From: Vulcanimicrobiota bacterium
GTDB lineage: Bacteria; Vulcanimicrobiota; Vulcanimicrobiia; Vulcanimicrobiales; Vulcanimicrobiaceae
Direction: 5' to 3'
Assembly: GCA_003161435.1 (NCBI GenBank)
Contig: PMOS01000042.1
Location: 1 to 64,000 of the forward strand
DNA length: 64,000 nt
Shown: positions 18,966 to 28,746 of the stretch, one piece after another
Layout: the number at the start of each line of letters is the position of its first letter
Numbering within the stretch: position 1 is the first letter of the stretch
The notes under the pieces: model-generated
What the model was told of the DNA's origin: nothing
What the model saw: only the letters and a program-made list of their open reading frames with translations
Database searches by the model: none
Program-made: the position numbers and the translations under genes

Positions 18966-20438
18966 CTACGCTCGCGCGCGCTCGACCAGCATGATGCGAA
19001 CGGCGTCGGCGACGCGGCTGAGCGCCGTGCGCCGGTAGGCCCAGCGCTCGTCGTCGTCGACCGGCGTGATCACCATCGTCGCGTTCGCTTCGAACACGAC
19101 GGCACGGCCTTCCGGGTCGAGCGCGAAGTCGACGCCGCCGTAGTCGAGCTCGAGCACCGCGGCGATGCGCTGCAGCGCCTCCATGACGCTCGGACCCAAA
19201 GTCCCCGCCATGTCTTCGAGGAAGGCCCGCTCTTCCTCGCGGTAGTCCGCGCGCTCGGCCATCGCGGCGGAGAAATAGTGCACCTTCCAGTGCGTCGAGA
19301 TCGCGAGGTGCAACGGATAGGGTCGCCCGTCGACGAACATCACCCGGTACTTGCACCACGAGCCGTCGGGGCGGCGCGTGTCGATGTACGAGATCGCGAG
19401 CAGGTCCGGACCGGGAAGTGATTCGGCGACCGCGCGCACGAGCGCGGCGTGTTCGACCAGCGCGAAGTGTTCGCCGGTATGGAAGCCCGGGCTGCGCAGC
19501 AGCACCGGCCACTCGAAGTCGAGCGAAGCCAGCAGCGCCGCGCCGTCGGGCGCGATCAGGTCGCGCCGCGTGATGCGCACGATCGACGGCGTGACGACGC
19601 CGGGAATCGCGGCGAGCCGTTGCGCGTTGGCGGCACGGCCGGTCGCGCGCACGGCAGCGGGGTGGTTTACGATCTCCGCGTCGCCGGCCCCGAGGGCGCG
19701 TTCGATGATGCTCAGCGCACGTTCGCAGCGATCGGCTTCGCCGATCGCGTTGAGTATGACGCCGTGCGGAGGCAGCGCCGTGGCGCCGGGATACGACTCG
19801 GCGATCAGCGTCGCGACTTCGAAGACGCGGTCGTCGAGAAGATGCTTGATCGGAATGTTGCCGCCGCACGCCGACGAGAGCAGCAGCACGCGAACCGGTT
19901 CGACCGCGCCGCGATACGGCGAGATCTCGATCGACCCGTCGGGGAACGCCTTGCGCCATGCACGCTCGGCGGCCTCGTGATCCCCCCTGCGCTCGAGCGA
20001 CGTGGCGAGCCCGCGGTGCGCTTCGCGCAGATCGGGGTCGAGTCGCAGCGCATCCTCGAAACAGCCGGCGGCTGTCGCGATCTCGTCGTCTTCGAGCATC
20101 GCTTCCCCGAGCCGAACTTGCGCCGCCGGGTTCAGCGGATACCGCAGCGCGGCCTCAGCGAAGAAGATGCGGGCCGTCTTCGCGTCGCCGGTCGCTGTCA
20201 GGAGCTGGCCGAGCGACATCATGGCCTCGCAGTGCGAGCGGTCTCGCGCGAGCACGTCGAAGTAGGCGCGCTTGGCGTCTTCGCGCAGTCCGAGCGTCTC
20301 GAGCAGGCGGGCGCGCTCGAACCAGAGCGCAACGTCCGCGTCCCCGTCGCGGTCGAGCTGCGCGTCGATGGCTCGCAAACGGCTGGTCTGAGCCAGCCAC
20401 CGCGACGCCCAGGGGCCGACCGTACGCACTTCCTCCAC
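18966..20438 (-). CDS. TPR-domain protein with C-terminal ATP-grasp-like region
   Basis: N-terminal TPR helices; RITRRDLI...[12 protein letters not shown]...[25 protein letters not shown] resembles ATP-grasp. Confidence 0.65.
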   Translation of the reverse strand: MEEVRTVGPWASRWLAQTSRLRAIDAQLDRDGDADVALWFERARLLETLGLREDAKRAYFDVLARDRSHCEAMMSLGQLLTATGDAKTARIFFAEAALRYPLNPAAQVRLGEAMLEDDEIATAAGCFEDALRLDPDLREAHRGLATSLERRGDHEAAERAWRKAFPDGSIEISPYRGAVEPVRVLLLSSACGGNIPIKHLLDDRVFEVATLIAESYPGATALPPHGVILNAIGEADRCERALSIIERALGAGDAEIVNHPAAVRATGRAANAQRLAAIPGVVTPSIVRITRRDLIAPDGAALLASLDFEWPVLLRSPGFHTGEHFALVEHAALVRAVAESLPGPDLLAISYIDTRRPDGSWCKYRVMFVDGRPYPLHLAISTHWKVHYFSAAMAERADYREEERAFLEDMAGTLGPSVMEALQRIAAVLELDYGGVDFALDPEGRAVVFEANATMVITPVDDDERWAYRRTALSRVADAVRIMLVERARA

Positions 20439-20528
20439 GCACGGGGCATTGTACGGAGGCCGTCTCACAGCCGTCTGAGACGCCCGATTCCAGGGCGGAA
20501 CTTCGGACGGCCCGAACGCCGGGCTGCG

Positions 20529-21008
20529 ATGAACGTCACGCCGCGGGTCGGGATCATCATGGGCTCGACCTCCGACCTGGAGACGATGCGGGCCGCCGCC
20601 ACCACCCTGCAGGAACTGGACATTCCGTTCGAGCTGCGCGTCGTTTCGGCGCACCGCACGCCCGACCTGATGTTCCGCTACGCGAGCGAGGCGGCGTCGC
20701 GCGGCATCGAAGTGATCGTCGCCGGCGCGGGCGGCGCCGCGCACCTGCCCGGGATGGTGGCGAGCAAGACCAACCTGCCGGTGATCGGGGTACCGGTAAC
20801 GTCCAAGGCGCTGGGCGGGTTGGACTCGCTGCTCTCGATCGCGCAGATGCCGGCCGGCGTGCCGGTCGCGACGATGGCGATCGGCGGCGCGGCCAACGCC
20901 GCGCTGTTCGCCGCCCGTATCCTGGCGCTGCGCGACGGCGACCTGGCACGCCGCCTCGACGAGCGCACCGCGCGAATCGCCGGCGAGGTCGCAGCGATCG
21001 AGCTATGA
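20529..21008 (+). CDS. purE: 5-(carboxyamino)imidazole ribonucleotide mutase
   Basis: [73 protein letters not shown]. Confidence 0.96.
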   Translation: MNVTPRVGIIMGSTSDLETMRAAATTLQELDIPFELRVVSAHRTPDLMFRYASEAASRGIEVIVAGAGGAAHLPGMVASKTNLPVIGVPVTSKALGGLDSLLSIAQMPAGVPVATMAIGGAANAALFAARILALRDGDLARRLDERTARIAGEVAAIEL

Positions 21009-22150
21009 TCCAGACGATCGGCATCCTCGGCGGCGGCCAGCTCGGCCGGATGCTGACCCTCGAGGCGAAGCGGATGGGTTTTCGCATCGTCACCTTGGAG
21101 CCGTTGCCGGACTCGCCGTGCGGGCAGGTCGCCGACGTGCAGATCGTCGCGGCGTACGACGACCTGCGCGCGATCGGCGAGCTCGGGGCGCGCACCGACG
21201 TCGTCACCTACGAGTTCGAGAACATTCCGCTCGCGTCGGTGCTCGCGCTCGAAGCCGATCGCCGCATCGTGCATCCCGGTTCGACTGCGCTGCGCATCAC
21301 GCAAGACCGGATCCTCGAGAAAACCTTCGTGCGCGAGTGCGGAATTCCGACGGCGGATTTCGCGCCCGTTCGCTCGCGTGCCGAGCTCGACGCCGCCGAA
21401 CGCGCGATCGGATTTCCCGGCGTGGTGAAGACGACGCTCGGCGGCTACGACGGCAAGAGCCAATGGGTCGTGCGGTCGCGCGAGGACGCGGAAGCCGCTT
21501 GGACGCAAGCGAAGGGCGCCGCGCTGATCTGGGAGCGCTGGATCCCCTTCGATCGCGAGCTGTCGATCATCGCGGCACGCAACGCGCACGGCGAGATCGT
21601 GGCCTTTCCGGCCTCCGAGAATCAGCACGATCACGGCGTCCTGGCAACGACGATCGTCCCCGGGCGCACCGCGCCCGACGTCGCCGAGCGCGCGCGCCGC
21701 TTCGCGACGACGATCGCGCAGCGCCTCGAGATCATCGGGACGTTCTGCGTCGAGTTCTTTCAAATCGGCGACGAGCTGTTGGTCAACGAGATCGCGCCGC
21801 GCGTTCACAACAGCGGCCACTACTCGCTCGACGCGACGCAGATCAGCCAGTACGAGATGCACGTGCGCGCGATCTGCGGGCTACCGCTGGTCGAGCCGCG
21901 CCAGTTTCGGCCGGCGGTGATGGCCAACATCCTGGGCGACGGCGCGGGCGACACGCTGGGCGGCATCGACGAGCTCCTGCGCGAGCGCGACCTCAAGCTC
22001 CACGTCTACGGCAAAGTGCACGCGGCGCTGCGCCGCAAGATGGGGCATTTCACCGTGCTCGGCGACACGATCGACGACGCGCTGGAGAAGGCCGATCGCG
22101 GCCGCCACGTGCTGCACTGGATCGACGACCGGGCGGCAGCCGTCCGTTGA
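21005..22150 (+). CDS. purK: 5-(carboxyamino)imidazole ribonucleotide synthase
   Basis: ATGA overlap with pur[24 protein letters not shown]-grasp core, [16 protein letters not shown]. Confidence 0.96.
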   Translation: MIQTIGILGGGQLGRMLTLEAKRMGFRIVTLEPLPDSPCGQVADVQIVAAYDDLRAIGELGARTDVVTYEFENIPLASVLALEADRRIVHPGSTALRITQDRILEKTFVRECGIPTADFAPVRSRAELDAAERAIGFPGVVKTTLGGYDGKSQWVVRSREDAEAAWTQAKGAALIWERWIPFDRELSIIAARNAHGEIVAFPASENQHDHGVLATTIVPGRTAPDVAERARRFATTIAQRLEIIGTFCVEFFQIGDELLVNEIAPRVHNSGHYSLDATQISQYEMHVRAICGLPLVEPRQFRPAVMANILGDGAGDTLGGIDELLRERDLKLHVYGKVHAALRRKMGHFTVLGDTIDDALEKADRGRHVLHWIDDRAAAVR

Positions 22151-22296
22151 AGCGCGAACCGGACGACGTCGCCGAGCGCACCGTCGAGGTCAAGGGTTTC
22201 CGCATCGACCTGATCATCGCGCTCTGTGCGCTGGTCGTGAGCTTGACGACAATCCGGGGCTGACGCTAGTGATTGCGATTCAGCGACGGCGTCGTA

Positions 22297-22400
22297 CTTC
22301 GCCAAGCTCAGTGCGACGGGTGGCAAGAGTCGATTGCGGTACGATCGTCGTCCTTCGACAAGCTCAGGATGACAGGGTTCTTCGACAAGCTCAGGATGAC
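22297..22400. repeat. Three copies (one degenerate) of CTTCGACAAGCTCAGGATGAC dispersed repeat
   Basis: Copies at 22297-22317 (degenerate), 22353-22373, 22380-22400; another variant at 45037-45057. Confidence 0.8.
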
Positions 22401-23536
22401 AGGGGGTGGCGTGGTTTGGGTGGGATGTCGGTGAAGGCCATCGGGCGGTCCCACCAGTCGTGGCGACGCCAGCGGAGTTGCTCTTCGGTCGGTGGCGCCG
22501 GCACCCTCAGTCGCAGCGCGACCTCGTACACTTCGAGATAGCGTTCGACCATGCGGTCGAGCGAGAACGTCGTCTCGACGTGCGCGCGGCAGGCGGCGCG
22601 CGAGAGCGCGCTCAGGCGCGGGACGGCGGCGACCGCCGCCGCGACGTCGTCGCACAAGAATCCCGTCACCCCGTCGACGACGATCTCCGGGATCGAGCCC
22701 ATCCGGGCGCCGAGCACCGGCGTCCCGCAGGCCATCGCTTCGATCAGCGTCAGCCCGAAGCGCTCCGGCCGCGTCGTCATGTGCACCAGCGCCAGCGCGC
22801 CCCCGACCAGCTCGTCGCGCGCCCGGCCTTGCACGTGGCCGAGGAATTGCACCGCGTCACCGTCGACGTGCGGGGCGACCTGCTCGTCGAAGTACGCTTC
22901 GTCGTGCGGGATGCCGGCCAGCTTGAGGCGCACGCCGGCGCGTCGCGCGACGTCGATCGCGAGGTGCGCGCCCTTCTCGGGATGGAACCGTCCCAGGAAG
23001 AGAAGATACTCGCCCGGCGATTCACGGTACGTCCACTCGGCGGGGTCGATGCCGTTGTACGTCGTCGCGAGATACGCGAGGCCGGGGTCACGATCGGCAT
23101 CGCTGATCGAGCAGTAGAACGAGCGCGACGCGCCGGCGTAGTACGCACCCAAGATCGGCGGTGACGAGAAGCCGTGGATGGTCGTCACGACCGGCGGCGC
23201 CGTCGTCGCGAGCGCGTAGAGCAACGGCTTCCAGTCGAGGTTGTTGTGAATCAGGTCGAACTCGCTCGCGCGCGCGAAGCACGACGCGACGTGCAGCTCG
23301 GTGCACAACTCGGCATTGAGCGCAGGGTCGTCGTTCAGTCCGACCGGCACGACCGCGGCCAACTTTCCCGGGCTGGACGAGTCGGCGGTCGCGAACAGCG
23401 TGACGTCCGCGCCGCGCTGCACGAGGCCGCGCGCGATGTTGTAGGCGACCTGTTCCCACGGACCGTAGCCCGGCGGCGGCGTACGCCACGAGATGGCGCC
23501 GAGCACCGCGATCCGCAGACCGCGTACGTCGATCAA
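22391..23536 (-). CDS. Glycosyltransferase family 4 protein
   Basis: PPGYGPWEQVAYNIARGLV, LFLGRFHPEKGAHLAIDVA, RPERFGLTLIEAMACGTPV. Confidence 0.88.
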   Translation of the reverse strand: MIDVRGLRIAVLGAISWRTPPPGYGPWEQVAYNIARGLVQRGADVTLFATADSSSPGKLAAVVPVGLNDDPALNAELCTELHVASCFARASEFDLIHNNLDWKPLLYALATTAPPVVTTIHGFSSPPILGAYYAGASRSFYCSISDADRDPGLAYLATTYNGIDPAEWTYRESPGEYLLFLGRFHPEKGAHLAIDVARRAGVRLKLAGIPHDEAYFDEQVAPHVDGDAVQFLGHVQGRARDELVGGALALVHMTTRPERFGLTLIEAMACGTPVLGARMGSIPEIVVDGVTGFLCDDVAAAVAAVPRLSALSRAACRAHVETTFSLDRMVERYLEVYEVALRLRVPAPPTEEQLRWRRHDWWDRPMAFTDIPPKPRHPLSS

Positions 23537-24711
23537 GCGCGCTCGTGCGCGACCGCGCCGCCTTTGACCACGACGCGCGGCTCGCGCAGGGCGCGCACGT
23601 CGGCGCCCGCATCGCGGTCGAGCAGCAGCAGGTCGGCAGGACGGCCCGCCGCGAGCACGCCGGCGTCGACGCCGAGCAGTTGCGCGGCGGTCGCCGTCGC
23701 TGCGGTCAGCGCCTGCTGCGGCGTCATCCCGAGCACGGTCGACATGAGCTCGACCTCGTAGGCGTAGTCTTGGTGCCGATTGTACGGCGTTCCGGCGTCG
23801 GAGCCGCCGGCGATCGTGACGCCGGCACGCCACGCCTTGCGGATGTTCTCGCCGGCGTGCTCGTAGATCTCGCTGGCCTTGCGCACGACGTAGTCCGGCT
23901 GCGCGCCGCCGGCGATGTTCTCGTAGATGCGCCACACAGCGGCGAGCGTCGGCACGAGGTACGCTCCGCGCTCCTTGAACAGCGCGATCGCTTCGTCGTC
24001 GAGCAAGTGGCCGTGTTCGATCGAGTCGACGCCGGCGCGCAGCGCGTTCTTGATGCCGTTGGTGCCGATCGCGTGGGCCGCGACCCGCATCCCGTGCGTG
24101 CGCGCCTCGCCGATCGCGGCGCGCATCTCCTCTTCGCTGAGCTGGTCCTGCCCCGGAATGGCGCCCTTGGTGAGCACGCCGCCCGTCGCGATCAGCTTGA
24201 TGCACGTCGCACCGGCTTTGCGCTGCTCGCGCACCGCCTTGCGGGCGTCCCACGGTCCGTCGGCCTCGCGCCCCAGGAAGAAGCCGTGGCCGCCGGTCAT
24301 GCAAATCGCCCTGCCGGCCGGGACGATGGTCGGACCGGCGTGCTCGCCGCGCGCAACCCCGTCGCGCAGTGCCATCGCATTCGATTCCGCGCCACCGAGA
24401 TCGCGCACCGTCGTCACCCCGGCTTCGAGCGAGAGGCGCGCGTTGAGCGCGGCGTCGAGTGTGCGTTCGGTCGGCGTGCGGATCAGGAAGAACGTTTGGG
24501 TGTCGGGCTCGCCGTTGACCTCGAGGTGAACGTGGCTGTTGATCAGCCCGGGGACGACGCACGCCGCTTCGTACGTGCGCTCCGCGCCGGTCCGCGCATC
24601 GTTCGCGGCGACTTCGACGATTCGCCCGCCGTCGACGACGACGGTGACGTTCGATCGCGGTGCGGCATCGGTGCCGTCGTAGAACTGACCGGTTCGAATC
24701 GCCAGGCGCAT
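23533..24711 (-). CDS. Amidohydrolase family protein (imidazolonepropionase-like)
   Basis: VVPGLINSHVHLE, GVTTVRDLGG, AAHAIGTNGIKNALRAGVDSIEHG, GSDAGTP. Confidence 0.88.
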   Translation of the reverse strand: MRLAIRTGQFYDGTDAAPRSNVTVVVDGGRIVEVAANDARTGAERTYEAACVVPGLINSHVHLEVNGEPDTQTFFLIRTPTERTLDAALNARLSLEAGVTTVRDLGGAESNAMALRDGVARGEHAGPTIVPAGRAICMTGGHGFFLGREADGPWDARKAVREQRKAGATCIKLIATGGVLTKGAIPGQDQLSEEEMRAAIGEARTHGMRVAAHAIGTNGIKNALRAGVDSIEHGHLLDDEAIALFKERGAYLVPTLAAVWRIYENIAGGAQPDYVVRKASEIYEHAGENIRKAWRAGVTIAGGSDAGTPYNRHQDYAYEVELMSTVLGMTPQQALTAATATAAQLLGVDAGVLAAGRPADLLLLDRDAGADVRALREPRVVVKGGAVAHERA

Positions 24712-24799
24712 CGTCGTCTGCTACGCAGCCGGGACGGAGTCGGCCTTCAAGACGAACGTACCGCTAGCGGCGGGGACGGCTCCAGGATACGGTAGAGCA

Positions 24800-25216
24800 A
24801 TGATCCAGCTGCCGCGGGTCCTTCTTCGCGTCGTGTGCGCGATGGTTGCGCTGACCTTCACAGCGTGCGCGGGCTCCGGCGCTAGCGGTCCGGCACCGGG
24901 CCACGTGTGCCCGGCGATCGTCGGGTTGAGGAGCGCGACGCTCGTCCAGCCGGCGAACGGCGCCGCCGGAGTCTCGATCGCGATCGGCAGCGTCGTCGCG
25001 ACGTCGGACACCGGCCTAGCGGGAGCGCAGGTCGTCCTCGCGCCGGCGAGCGGGGTCGCATTCGACGGCGGCATCTTCACCGTAGCGTCGACTACCACCG
25101 TCTCGGCGGCGGTACCGGCGCTGGCGGCGCACACCACCTATACCGTGACCGGCTCGTCGATTGGAGAGTGCCCCGGAACGACAGAGTGGACGATCGGGTC
25201 GTTCACGACCCAGTAG
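24800..25216 (+). CDS. Putative lipoprotein with Ig-like domain
   Basis: Lipobox FTACA; Ig-like pattern with SIAIGSVVATS and TYTVT. Confidence 0.55.
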   Translation: MIQLPRVLLRVVCAMVALTFTACAGSGASGPAPGHVCPAIVGLRSATLVQPANGAAGVSIAIGSVVATSDTGLAGAQVVLAPASGVAFDGGIFTVASTTTVSAAVPALAAHTTYTVTGSSIGECPGTTEWTIGSFTTQ

Positions 25217-25991
25217 CCGGTTCTTCTCCGCGCAAGAATCGCGCGGCCAACTCCACGGCCTGCGGCCACACCGCGTCGTCGTGCTTGAACTGCCGCAGCA
25301 GCGTCGCGAAGATGTTCGAGACGCCGCCCAGATTCAGATGGTTCGCCTCGTCGTTGTCGATCGTCGTCATCGGCATCGCGCCGTCGAGCGTCGCCGACTC
25401 GATCATCACGACGCCGTCGCTCTGCAGATGGTATTTGGGCATCCGCCCGACGACGTGCAGCAGCCGGTGATCGGGCGGCTTCACCCACGGCTCGCCGTCG
25501 AGCTTCCAGCGTTTCTTCTTGGCGTTGTCGGGATCGGGGATCCAATGGCCCGACGTCTGGTTGAGCCAGGTCATGAACGGCGCGGCGACGTCCATGTCGC
25601 GCAGGACCTTGGTGGGCGTGCGCGCGAGCCGCATCGTACCGGTCGCGTAGTTCGTGATGAGGCCGCCGTTGGGCGCGGCGATCTGCACGGTCGCCGCGAT
25701 CTCGTCGGTACGCTCCGGATACGCGCGCAAGAAACCTCGATTGACCAAGCCGCCGGCGCTGTAACCGAACGTGGCGATCGGAAACGCGTCGGGCTCGCGC
25801 GTGCGCAGCCGGTCGATGAAGACGCGAAAACGCTCGATCTGCTCCCTCAACGGTTCGTCGCGGGTCGGAAAGACCGTGCAGTCGAAGCCGTACGCCGCCA
25901 ACCCGTCGATGCCGTTCCGCCCGTCGGCGAACACACGCATCAGCTTCGCCTGTTCGTTCCAACCCGGCACGAGAACCACGCGCGAGAGCAC
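25203..25991 (-). CDS. Alpha/beta hydrolase (lipase/PGAP1-like)
   Basis: VVLVPGWNEQ, ATFGYSAGGLVNR nucleophile elbow, QIAAPNGG. Confidence 0.7.
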   Translation of the reverse strand: MLSRVVLVPGWNEQAKLMRVFADGRNGIDGLAAYGFDCTVFPTRDEPLREQIERFRVFIDRLRTREPDAFPIATFGYSAGGLVNRGFLRAYPERTDEIAATVQIAAPNGGLITNYATGTMRLARTPTKVLRDMDVAAPFMTWLNQTSGHWIPDPDNAKKKRWKLDGEPWVKPPDHRLLHVVGRMPKYHLQSDGVVMIESATLDGAMPMTTIDNDEANHLNLGGVSNIFATLLRQFKHDDAVWPQAVELAARFLRGEEPATGS

Positions 25992-27889
25992 TAGGCCGGG
26001 CCGATCGTCACGAGCGTCGCTCCACCGGCTACGAGCTCGCCGGGCTTGACGCGCACTTCGCGCACGGTGCCGCCGACGGGCGCCTCGATGCGGTGCTCCA
26101 TCTTCATCGCCTCGAGCACGACCAGTAAGGCGCGCTCTTCGACCGTCGCGCCGGGCACGACCGCGACGCTGACGATCTTGCCGGGCATCGGCGCGGTGAC
26201 GTCACCCGATGCGGCGGCGTGCGCGGCGTGCTCGCCATCGGCGCTCGGCGGCGGCGGAAAGGTCCAACGCACGGCGGCGCCGTCGACCACGACGGTGCCG
26301 CCGGTGGCGTCATCGGTCGTGCCGGTGGCATCCGCCTCCACGTCGCCGGCGAGGTCGCCGCTGAGCGACCAGCGTGAACCGGCGGCGGTCGCGTGCGCGT
26401 TCACGGTCGTCCCATCCACGACGAACGCGACCGGAACGCCGACTCCGGCCAGCCGCCACCCGGTGCCGCGCGCCAAAATCGCCGCAGCGACGCGGCGTTT
26501 TGCAGCTTCGCCGACGGCCGACCGGCCCAGCGCGAACAGCGGTGCGCGCTCTTCGAGGAAGCGCGTCGTCGTGTCGCCCGCCGCATAGGCGTCGTCGTCG
26601 ACGATAGCGCGCAGCAGCGGCAGGTTCGTCGCGATTCCGGCGACCGTTGTCGCGCGCAGCGTCTCGCGCATCCGGGCGATCGCAGCACCGCGATCGACGC
26701 CCCACACGATGATCTTGGCCAGCATTGAGTCGTAGTACACGGAGACTTCGCTGCCCGCTTCGACGCCGGCGTCAAGCCGCACGCCGGGTGCGCGCGGGAC
26801 GTCGAACGCCGCGAGCGTCCCGGACTGCGGCAGGTAGTCGTGGGCGGGGTCCTCCGCGTTCAAGCGCGCTTCGATCGCCCAGCCGCGCGGGACGAGCATG
26901 TCTTGGCGCAAGCGCAGCGCTTCACCGGCGGCGACGCGCAACTGCTCGTGAACCAGATCGACGTCGTAGACGAGCTCGGTCACCGGATGCTCGACCTGCA
27001 ACCGCGCGTTCATCTCCAGAAAGTAGAACGCGCCGTCTTCGTCGAGCATGAACTCGACCGTGCCCGCGTTCGTGTAGCCGACGCTGCGCGCAGCCTCGAC
27101 CGCCGCCCGGCCCATGCGCGCCCGCAGCTCGGGATCGAGCGCAACGCTGGGCGCCTCTTCGATCACCTTCTGATGCCGCCGCTGGATCGAGCATTCACGT
27201 TCGCCCAGATGCAGCGTCGTGCCGTGCGCGTCGGCCAAGATCTGGAACTCGATGTGGCGCGGCCGCCGCAGATAGCGTTCGAGCAGCACGGCGTCGTCGC
27301 CGAACGCGGACACGGCTTCGCGCTTCGCGCTTATCAGCGATTCCTCAAAGCGCGCCAGGTCGTCGACGACGCGCATCCCGCGGCCGCCGCCGCCGGCGCT
27401 GGCCTTGATCAGCAGCGGAGTCCCGATCGTCTCGGCCTCAGCCCGCAGGCGCTCCACGCTCTGATCGTCGCCGTCGTAGCCCGGCACGACTGGGACACCG
27501 AACTCTCGCACGCGACGCTTCGCGTCGATCTTCGATCCCATCGCGGCGATCGCCGCGGGCGTCGGACCGACGAACGTCAAGCCCGCATCGGCGACGAGCT
27601 GCGCGAAATGCGCGCGTTCGGAGAGGAAGCCGTAACCCGGATGGACCGCATCCGCGCCCAGCGTCTTCGCCGCGGCGACGATCCGCTCGCCGTCGAGATA
27701 CGACTCCGTTGCCGGCCCCGGCCCGATCCGAACCGACGCATCGAGCACCCGCCGAAACAGCGCGTGCTCGTCAGCATCAGAGTACACCCCGACCGGCGAG
27801 ATCCCGACCTCACGCGCCCCCCGCGCAATCCGAACCGCAATCTCCCCCCGGTTGGCAATCAGCAGCCGCCGGATCAACGGCGGGACCAT
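25991..27889 (-). CDS. Acyl-CoA carboxylase alpha subunit (biotin carboxylase + BCCP; MCC/PCC type)
   Basis: RLLIANRGEIAVRI, KASAGGGGRGM, EMNARLQVEHPVTE, C-terminal EAMKMEH biotinylation site. Confidence 0.93.
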   Translation of the reverse strand: MVPPLIRRLLIANRGEIAVRIARGAREVGISPVGVYSDADEHALFRRVLDASVRIGPGPATESYLDGERIVAAAKTLGADAVHPGYGFLSERAHFAQLVADAGLTFVGPTPAAIAAMGSKIDAKRRVREFGVPVVPGYDGDDQSVERLRAEAETIGTPLLIKASAGGGGRGMRVVDDLARFEESLISAKREAVSAFGDDAVLLERYLRRPRHIEFQILADAHGTTLHLGERECSIQRRHQKVIEEAPSVALDPELRARMGRAAVEAARSVGYTNAGTVEFMLDEDGAFYFLEMNARLQVEHPVTELVYDVDLVHEQLRVAAGEALRLRQDMLVPRGWAIEARLNAEDPAHDYLPQSGTLAAFDVPRAPGVRLDAGVEAGSEVSVYYDSMLAKIIVWGVDRGAAIARMRETLRATTVAGIATNLPLLRAIVDDDAYAAGDTTTRFLEERAPLFALGRSAVGEAAKRRVAAAILARGTGWRLAGVGVPVAFVVDGTTVNAHATAAGSRWSLSGDLAGDVEADATGTTDDATGGTVVVDGAAVRWTFPPPPSADGEHAAHAAASGDVTAPMPGKIVSVAVVPGATVEERALLVVLEAMKMEHRIEAPVGGTVREVRVKPGELVAGGATLVTIGPA

Positions 27890-28665
27890 GTTGGGGGGCG
27901 GCGCTGGAGGAAGGCGCGTAGGCCTTCTTGGGCTTCGGGGTTCGTGCGTTGGTGCGCGATCGCGCGCGCGGTGAGGTCGCGTGACTCGTCGTACGACGCC
28001 GCGCGCACTTTCGGGATAAGCGCCTTCGCGGCGGCGATCGCGCGCGGACCGGCGTCGTCGAACTCGCGGGCGATCGCGTCGACCGTGCCGTCGAGCGCGT
28101 CGCCGTGCACGACTTCGTGCACCAGGCCGATCGCCTGAGCGCGCAAGGCGTCAAACCGCTCGCCGGTCAGGAAGAGACGCCGCGCATGCGATTCGCCGAT
28201 CTTCGCCATGACGAATGGCGAGATCACCGCCGGGATGAGCCCGAGCTTGGTTTCGGTGAAACCGAAGATCGCTTCCTCATCGGCGACGACGGCGTCGGCG
28301 ACGGCGCACAGTCCGGCGCCGCCGGCCAGCGCGGCTCCGTGAACGCGTGCGATGACGGGCTTCGGACAGCGGTCGATCGCGCGCAGCATGTCCGACATCG
28401 CCGCGGCGTCGCTGACGTTGTCATCCTCCGACAAGTCGAGCGAGTCGCGCATCCAGTTGATGTCCGCGCCGCCGCAGAACGTCTTCCCGTCGCCTTGCAG
28501 GACGACGACGCTGACGTCCGGATCGTCGCCGAGCGCGACGAAAGCCTCGTGGAGGCGCGCGATCAACTCGGCGTTGAACGCGTTGCGGACGGCGGGCCGG
28601 GCGAGGACGACGCGAGCACGCGCCCCCTCGCGCTCGATCCGCAGGACGGGGTCGGGCACGGCCAC
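27874..28665 (-). CDS. Enoyl-CoA hydratase/isomerase family protein
   Basis: RPAVRNAFNAELI, GDGKTFCGGADINWM, RVHGAALAGGAGL, FGFTETKLGLIPAVISPFV; overlaps the carboxylase start. Confidence 0.92.
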   Translation of the reverse strand: MAVPDPVLRIEREGARARVVLARPAVRNAFNAELIARLHEAFVALGDDPDVSVVVLQGDGKTFCGGADINWMRDSLDLSEDDNVSDAAAMSDMLRAIDRCPKPVIARVHGAALAGGAGLCAVADAVVADEEAIFGFTETKLGLIPAVISPFVMAKIGESHARRLFLTGERFDALRAQAIGLVHEVVHGDALDGTVDAIAREFDDAGPRAIAAAKALIPKVRAASYDESRDLTARAIAHQRTNPEAQEGLRAFLQRRPPTWSRR

Positions 28666-28746
28666 GGTCGTTCCACGGTGTGCTCGCGCCTCCCCGGTGG
28701 CTTGCTCCCTAGGTGTCGGCTTCGGTTGTTCGGAATCTCCGCATTT

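Noticed and set aside
22147-22263. 38-aa TTG-start ORF overlapping the purK stop (VKGFRIDLIIALCALVVSLTTIRG)
   Set aside because: Could be a small membrane protein but too short and unsupported to annotate
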